DNA of 36,209 nucleotides, taken from contig JAGBSG010000081.1 in assembly GCA_017632035.1 (NCBI GenBank), positions 1 through 36,209 on the forward strand. The letters are read 5' to 3'. Below are positions 34,494-36,209 of the stretch, piece by piece; within the stretch, counting starts at the first letter, position 1; every line of letters begins with the position of its first letter. Origin of the DNA: Oscillospiraceae bacterium (GTDB lineage: Bacteria > Bacillota > Clostridia > Oscillospirales > Oscillospiraceae). The notes under the pieces were generated by a model. It saw nothing but the letters and a program-made list of their open reading frames with translations, was not told where the DNA came from and searched no databases. The position numbers and the translations under genes are program-made.

Positions 34494-36028
34494 AGCGGAT
34501 ACTTGCCCTTAGCCTGTGCGTCTGCTTGTTTGGTCTGCTGCTTTGCGGCTGTTCTGAGGAAGGGCCCTATGTGCCCACAGGCGACGGCCTGACCTGGGAT
34601 GACGGTCCGGCCCCTTCTGCGGACAAAGAGGAGAAGCCCGTTGAACAGGATCTGGTGCTGGTATACTACCCGGACAAGACGCTGAACCCCTATCGGTGTA
34701 CAGATTACACCAACCGGACCTTGTTTTCTCTGCTGTACCAGGGCCTTTTTGCAGTGGATAGAGGCTACAGCGTATCGCCCATGCTTTGCAAGTCCTATAC
34801 TGTGTCTGAGGATATGCGCACCTACACCTTCTATATCGAAGAGGCTTTCTTTTCTGACGGCATACCTTTGACCATTGACGATGTATACGCCAGCTTTGTG
34901 GCGGCCATGGAAAGCGATGTATACAAGGGCCGCTTCCTCCATGTGGATGGGGTATCCCTGTCTGCCGACGGCGGTATTACCTTCAAGCTGGATACGGCCT
35001 ACGAAAATTTTCCGCTGCTGTTGGACATACCCATCGTCAAGGCCGCAGAGGTATCTGCCGACCTCCCCTTGGGAACAGGTCCTTACTACTATGACCTGAC
35101 CACCGCCGGTGCCCGGCTGCGCCGCTGCACGGCATGGTGGTGTGATGCGGATATGCTGCTGACCGCCACCTCGATCCCCCTGACGGTAGCCCAATCTGTG
35201 ACCCAGGTCCGGGATGCCTTTGAATTTTCCAATGTGGGCCTGGTGTGTGCAGATCCCAATTCCGACAACTATGCGGACTACCGGTGCGACTACGAGCTGT
35301 GGGACAGTGAAAACGGCGGCTTTTTGTACCTGGGCTGCAATGTGGACAGTGCGGTGTTCTCCAATGCAGATGTGCGCAAGGCCCTGACCCACGCCATTGA
35401 CCGGGATATGCTGGTGGAGAAATACTACCGCAGTTTTGCCCACAGCGCCACGCTGCCGGCCTCGCCCCAGTCTCCATTCTACAGTACCCAGCTTGCAAAG
35501 CGTTACGGATACGACAGCGAAAAGTTTTCTCAGGCCCTCAGCGCCGCAGGTAAGACCGGTGCGCCGGTGAAGCTGCTGGTAAACAAGGCCGATACCCTGC
35601 GGCTGCGCGTGGCCCGGGCCATTGGAAAAATGCTGACAGATGCCGGCCTGCAGGTGGAAATGCTGGAGCTCAGCGGTGGAGATTATCAGTACATCCTGGC
35701 GATCAAGGGGTATGACCTGTATCTGGGCCAGACCCGTCTTTCTCCCAACATGGATCTTTCCGCATTCTTTATGAAGGGCGGCGCTCTGCGTTACGGCGGC
35801 ATGACCGATGCGGCAGCCTACTCCATGTGCCTCCAGGCCATTGCCAACCAGGGCAACTACTATAACCTGCACCAAACTGTAATGGAAGATGGCAGACTGT
35901 GCCCCATTTTGTTCCAGAGCTACAGCATCCACGCCACCCGCGGACTGCTGACCGGCTTGACCCCCTCCCGGGACAATGTGTTCTACTATTCCACCGGCAG
36001 GACCATGACCGATGCCATTCAACAATAA
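34490..36028 (+). CDS. Family-5 solute-binding lipoprotein (oligopeptide/nickel type)
   Basis: 512 residues. Signal peptide with lipobox LCGC (Cys20), an acidic Pro/Glu-rich linker, then an extracytoplasmic solute-binding fold: LNPYRCTDYTNRTLFSLLYQGLF, LCKSYTVSEDMRTYTFYIEE, SDGIPLTIDDVYASF, LGTGPYYY and NADVRKALTHAIDRDMLVEKYY are typical of SBP_bac_5. It starts inside the stop of pgeF (ATGA), so it is co-translated. No ABC permease or ATPase genes follow, so it is an orphan; it may serve a transporter encoded elsewhere or bind a wall peptide. Confidence 0.92.
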   Translation: MKRILALSLCVCLFGLLLCGCSEEGPYVPTGDGLTWDDGPAPSADKEEKPVEQDLVLVYYPDKTLNPYRCTDYTNRTLFSLLYQGLFAVDRGYSVSPMLCKSYTVSEDMRTYTFYIEEAFFSDGIPLTIDDVYASFVAAMESDVYKGRFLHVDGVSLSADGGITFKLDTAYENFPLLLDIPIVKAAEVSADLPLGTGPYYYDLTTAGARLRRCTAWWCDADMLLTATSIPLTVAQSVTQVRDAFEFSNVGLVCADPNSDNYADYRCDYELWDSENGGFLYLGCNVDSAVFSNADVRKALTHAIDRDMLVEKYYRSFAHSATLPASPQSPFYSTQLAKRYGYDSEKFSQALSAAGKTGAPVKLLVNKADTLRLRVARAIGKMLTDAGLQVEMLELSGGDYQYILAIKGYDLYLGQTRLSPNMDLSAFFMKGGALRYGGMTDAAAYSMCLQAIANQGNYYNLHQTVMEDGRLCPILFQSYSIHATRGLLTGLTPSRDNVFYYSTGRTMTDAIQQ

Positions 36029-36036
36029 GCAGCAGC

Positions 36037-36069
36037 AAGCCAGCAGGTAATCGCATTACCTGCTGGCTT
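36037..36069 (+). terminator. Hairpin ending the secA operon
   Basis: AAGCCAGCAGGTAAT pairs with ATTACCTGCTGGCTT across CGC, eight bases after the stop. A T tract is missing; probably a terminator or message-stabilising stem. Confidence 0.65.
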
Positions 36070-36132
36070 CAGAGTGTCAAAAAAGCCGCAAACCGTCAAA
36101 ACGCAATATGATCAAGGCGTGTCAGAAAAAAG

Positions 36133-36209
36133 CCTTCTCCCTGGGGAGAAGGTGGCAAAAATCTTTGATTTTTGACGGATGTGGGGTGAAAATGCTTGCT
36201 GCGCAAGGC
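36133..36209. repeat. Repeat-like intergenic element, cut by window edge
   Basis: CCTTCTCCC pairs with GGGGAGAAGG (36133-36152), then CAAAAATC/GATTTTTG (36156-36174) forms a second small hairpin, then GACGGATGTGGGGTG. This modular layout resembles interspersed intergenic repeats of gut Clostridia; its first part matches the start of the spacer at 9191. Confidence 0.5.

Overview
The window reads as chromosome from a GC-rich, gut-type member of the Clostridia (Oscillospiraceae/Ruminococcaceae-like). Pointers to Firmicutes are the three T-box leaders, the lysine riboswitch, strong TTGACA-N17-TATAAT-type promoters, AAGGAGG ribosome sites, meso-diaminopimelate dehydrogenase, a short HisG with HisZ, and SecA with a SEC-C tail. 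The genus assignment is an inference. Genes are densely packed in operons, and no phage, transposase or CRISPR array is visible.

Region 1 (1-9172) is the unusual part. Three transcription units each start with a T-box leader and each encode an acyl-CoA ligase. Two tandem minus-strand paralogs (the first cut by the left edge) fuse an XRE helix-turn-helix, a cupin and a full acyl-CoA synthetase in one chain. Divergent from them, a plus-strand operon encodes a LeuA-like protein that has lost its catalytic metal ligands, followed by a sugar-isomerase-like TIM barrel fused to a second type of acyl-CoA ligase. Reading the specifier loops by the same rule gives GTC (Val), ATC (Ile) and CTG (Leu), and all three T-box motifs carry the U that pairs with A73 tRNAs. 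I infer a branched-chain system: each ligase would activate the short branched acid corresponding to one amino acid (isobutyrate, 2-methylbutyrate, isovalerate) when that amino acid is scarce, feeding reductive carboxylation back to Val, Ile and Leu.

Region 2 (9173-13050) starts with a repeat-like spacer, then the lysine operon dapA-ddh-lysA (minus strand) under a lysine riboswitch. Region 3 (13075-20900) is a compact ten-gene histidine operon on the minus strand, led by a TrpR/YerC-family regulator: regulator-hisZ-hisG-hisD-hisC-hisB-hisH-hisA-hisF-hisIE.

Region 4 (21040-24160, plus) is a TAXI-type TRAP transporter: lipoprotein receptor, intercistronic hairpin, fused permease. Region 5 (24170-27018, minus) has a Crp/Fnr regulator, two half-size chromate-family transporter proteins in overlapping frames, and a membrane-anchored alpha/beta hydrolase. 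Region 6 (27139-28671, plus) is an APC amino-acid permease. Region 7 (28687-30782, minus) is a secreted lipoprotein N-acetylmuramoyl-L-alanine amidase. Region 8 (30876-36069, plus) is secA-pgeF and an orphan family-5 solute-binding lipoprotein, followed by repeat-like sequence to the right edge.
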